Source of the DNA: UBA3210 sp963610315
GTDB lineage: Bacteria; Bacillota_I; Bacilli_A; RFN20; CAG-449
DNA length: 7,757 bases
Direction of reading: 5' to 3'
Assembly: GCA_963610315.1 (NCBI GenBank)
Contig: CAVDMV010000034.1
Location: 1-7,757 of the forward strand
A program made the position numbers and the translations under genes. Positions within the stretch are counted from its first letter, which is position 1. Every line of letters begins with the position of its first letter. The notes under the pieces are model-generated. The model saw nothing but the letters and a program-made list of their open reading frames with translations, had not been told where the DNA came from and made no database searches. This document shows, in pieces, positions 6,417-7,757 of this stretch.

Positions 6417-6473
6417 AAAAATGCTATTCAAGTGAAAAAAATGAATAGAATTGTTTTTTCTATAAAATGATTG

Positions 6474-6482
6474 TGTTATAAT
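6474..6482 (+). promoter_or_regulatory. extended -10 promoter of yebC
   Basis: TGTTATAAT is a perfect TGn-TATAAT extended -10 element, 34 bases before the yebC ATG. No good -35 is seen at standard spacing (only a T run at 17 bases, and TTGTTT at 20 bases), which is acceptable with an extended -10. Transcription should start near 6488-6490, giving a leader of about 28 bases. Confidence 0.75.
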
Positions 6483-6516
6483 CTTTAAGTCTTATTCGAT
6501 AAGGAGATTTTTTATT

Positions 6517-7236
6517 ATGGGAAGAGCACACGAAGTTAGAGCAAAAGCAATGGCAGCAACTGCAGCAGCAAGAAGTGCTTTATTTATGAGAGCTTCAAAA
6601 GAAATTTATATGGCTGCAAAATCTGGTGAACCTGATCCAGAAATGAACTTAGCTTTAAGATCTGCGATTGAAAAATGGAAAGGTCAAAACGTAACTAAAG
6701 AAGTTATTGAAAGAGCTATTCAAAAAGCAAAAGGCGGTTCAGCTGAATCATATACTGCAGGTAGATACGAAGGCTTTGCTCAAGGAGCTAGTGCAATTAT
6801 CGTTGATACATTAACTGATAACACAAATAGAGCTTATGTTAATGTTAGAGGCGCATTTACTAAAAAAGGTGGTCACTTAGGTACTCCAGGTTCAGTATCA
6901 TTCAACTTCAACGAATGTGGTGTTATTGAATTCGAAGGTACAAATAGAGACGAAGTAGAAGAAAACTTAATCATGGCAGATGTCGATGTTAATTCTGTCG
7001 AACTTGATGAAGATTTCATTACTGTTACAACTGCACCTACTGCATTAAACCAAGCAAAAGAAGCATTAAATGGAATGGGTATTTCTGAATTCACAACATG
7101 TGAAATCAAAATGATTCCAAATGAACTTGTTGAACTTGATCCAGAAGATGAAGAAAAATTCAAAGGTTTATTAGGTATGCTTTCTGAATGTGAAGACGTT
7201 CAAGCAGTCTATCATAACGTTAAATTACACGACTAA
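6517..7236 (+). CDS. YebC/PmpR-family (TACO1-like) protein
   Basis: A 239-residue cytoplasmic protein of the YebC/PmpR family (PF01709). Members were first described as DNA-binding regulators; bacterial YebC2 and mitochondrial TACO1 are now linked to relief of ribosome stalling at proline-rich stretches. The N-terminal helical domain opens with MGRAHEVRAKAMAATAAARS and has the signature KEIYMAAKSGEPDPEMNLAL (28-47). ERAIQKAKGG (65-74) follows, then the second domain with AIIVDTLTDNTNRA (93-106) and GGHLGTPGSVSF (118-129). The C-terminal ferredoxin-like domain ends in LGMLSECEDVQAVYHNV (219-235). The conserved loop usually written GYGPGGVA reads GFAQGASA here (86-93). AAGGAG (6501-6506) lies 10 bases before ATG. 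It has its own extended -10 promoter and terminator, so it is probably transcribed alone at a good level. I give no gene symbol because paralogue type (YebC versus YeeN/YebC2) cannot be settled by eye. Confidence 0.93.
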   Translation: MGRAHEVRAKAMAATAAARSALFMRASKEIYMAAKSGEPDPEMNLALRSAIEKWKGQNVTKEVIERAIQKAKGGSAESYTAGRYEGFAQGASAIIVDTLTDNTNRAYVNVRGAFTKKGGHLGTPGSVSFNFNECGVIEFEGTNRDEVEENLIMADVDVNSVELDEDFITVTTAPTALNQAKEALNGMGISEFTTCEIKMIPNELVELDPEDEEKFKGLLGMLSECEDVQAVYHNVKLHD

Positions 7237-7244
7237 TTAAATTT

Positions 7245-7282
7245 AAACAACTAAGTCATAGAAGTGATTTAGTTGTTTTTTC
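7245..7282 (+). terminator. intrinsic terminator of yebC
   Basis: Arms 7245-7258 and 7265-7278 form a 14-bp stem with one G-U wobble (7255 with 7268) around a 6-base loop TAGAAG. A T run (7276-7281) follows. It starts nine bases after the yebC stop and ends just before the next gene's ribosome site. Confidence 0.9.
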
Positions 7283-7294
7283 TAAGGATTGAAG

Positions 7295-7757
7295 ATGAAG
7301 AAAGAATTAAGAGAAAAAAGAAAAAAACTAGATGAAGATTACTTTTCTTGTTTTGTCGAAGTTATTAAATATATTAGAACTTTAAATTTATCTAAGTATG
7401 CTTTTTATTCTTTAAGAGATAAAGCACTTGAAGAAATTTATGAAGGACAAATGAATGATGTTCGACCTGAAAAGATTTTTAAACATGGTTTACAACCTTA
7501 CTTTGATAAGAAAGCTAATTCATTACCAAAAAAGACAGTACTAGAAAGTTCATTAACTTTCCTTTTTGTCTTCTTTTCTCTTTTTAGTATTCTTTTACTT
7601 TTTGTTTATATATTAAGATTCTTTTTAAAAACTGATTTATTTTATTCTCAAGGTATTTATCTATATGTTTCACCTACCAATTTAAGAAATATGTCTTTAT
7701 ATGGATTTGGTGGATCAATTATTGCTTCACTTATTCAAAGAGTAGAAAAGAAAGAGA
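7295..7757 (+). CDS. membrane protein, 5' part only, possible DUF1129/DUF1048-like
   Basis: An open frame of 154 codons running off the window end. The start is ATG 7295 with AAGGA (7284-7288) 6 bases upstream. Residues 1-80 are soluble and mostly helical: a basic start (MKKELREKRKKLDEDYF), then KALEEIYEGQMNDVRPEKIFKHG (43-65). A long hydrophobic segment spans about 84-111 and a second weaker one about 134-148, so more membrane helices probably follow. A short helical N-terminal domain with an ee-Y-x-G-x-x-x-x-V-x-P-E-x-I-F-like stretch followed by membrane helices is the layout of DUF1048/DUF1129-type Bacillota membrane proteins; that match is tentative. The gene begins only 13 bases after the yebC terminator T run, so it has no room for its own promoter after the terminator and must depend on read-through or an upstream start. 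Confidence 0.8.
   Translation, partial: MKKELREKRKKLDEDYFSCFVEVIKYIRTLNLSKYAFYSLRDKALEEIYEGQMNDVRPEKIFKHGLQPYFDKKANSLPKKTVLESSLTFLFVFFSLFSILLLFVYILRFFLKTDLFYSQGIYLYVSPTNLRNMSLYGFGGSIIASLIQRVEKKE

Noticed and set aside
6257..6516. T-box, riboswitch or tRNA in the intergenic region
   Set aside because: No T-box-like TGGNACC core, no tRNA cloverleaf or TTCGA-type arm, and the region lies upstream of the yebC transcription start.
6873..7163. Antisense open frame within yebC rich in serine
   Set aside because: The serine-rich composition is the reverse complement of acidic and threonine codons in yebC; it is a shadow frame.
1..7757. TGA read as tryptophan (mycoplasma code)
   Set aside because: Tryptophans in the conserved genes are TGG and no in-frame TGA is needed. 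Lack of TGA stops among eight genes is not enough to argue for recoding.
1..7757. CRISPR array or mobile element
   Set aside because: No regularly spaced direct repeats and no transposase, integrase or phage-like genes were seen.

Overview
The window is AT-rich, compact, bacterial chromosomal DNA. Strong AGGAGG-type Shine-Dalgarno sites, short gene spacing, A/T-ending codons and stops almost only TAA (one TAG) point to a low-GC Gram-positive, probably a Bacillota/Mycoplasmatota-type lineage such as Erysipelotrichia or an RF39-like gut bacterium. That placement is inference from composition and protein flavour. Tryptophan is encoded by TGG and I see no in-frame TGA, so the standard bacterial code (table 11) fits better than the mycoplasma code. 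No complete gene ends in TGA.

Layout. (1) Positions 1-3589, plus strand: asnS (asparaginyl-tRNA synthetase), a single-pass membrane protein of unknown function, and galE (UDP-glucose 4-epimerase). They sit 9-13 bases apart with ribosome sites overlapping the preceding stop codons, so they look like one translationally coupled operon. A 12-bp GC-centred hairpin closes it and serves as a bidirectional terminator. (2) Positions 3615-5725, minus strand: three membrane-protein genes transcribed toward galE: a polytopic DUF2232/YybS-like protein, a small N-terminally anchored protein with an acidic, proline-rich tail, and a three-helix protein. The last two overlap by 8 bases. (3) Positions 5810-6256, plus strand, divergent from (2): a lipoprotein with a thioredoxin-like CxxC fold. 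(4) Positions 6257-6516: a structured intergenic region with a perfect 15-bp inverted repeat, ending in a strong extended -10 promoter. (5) Positions 6517-7236: a YebC/PmpR-family protein with its own terminator. (6) Position 7295 to the window end: the 5' part of another membrane-protein gene.

The recognisable genes are housekeeping: tRNA charging, sugar-nucleotide supply for surface polysaccharide, and translation or regulation. The rest are envelope proteins with no obvious assigned role. I see no mobile element, CRISPR array, tRNA or rRNA. I do not see a clear new multi-gene system. The best leads are the possibly degenerate amidase-like protein between asnS and galE, the three-gene membrane operon, the CxxC lipoprotein, and the inverted repeat upstream of yebC.
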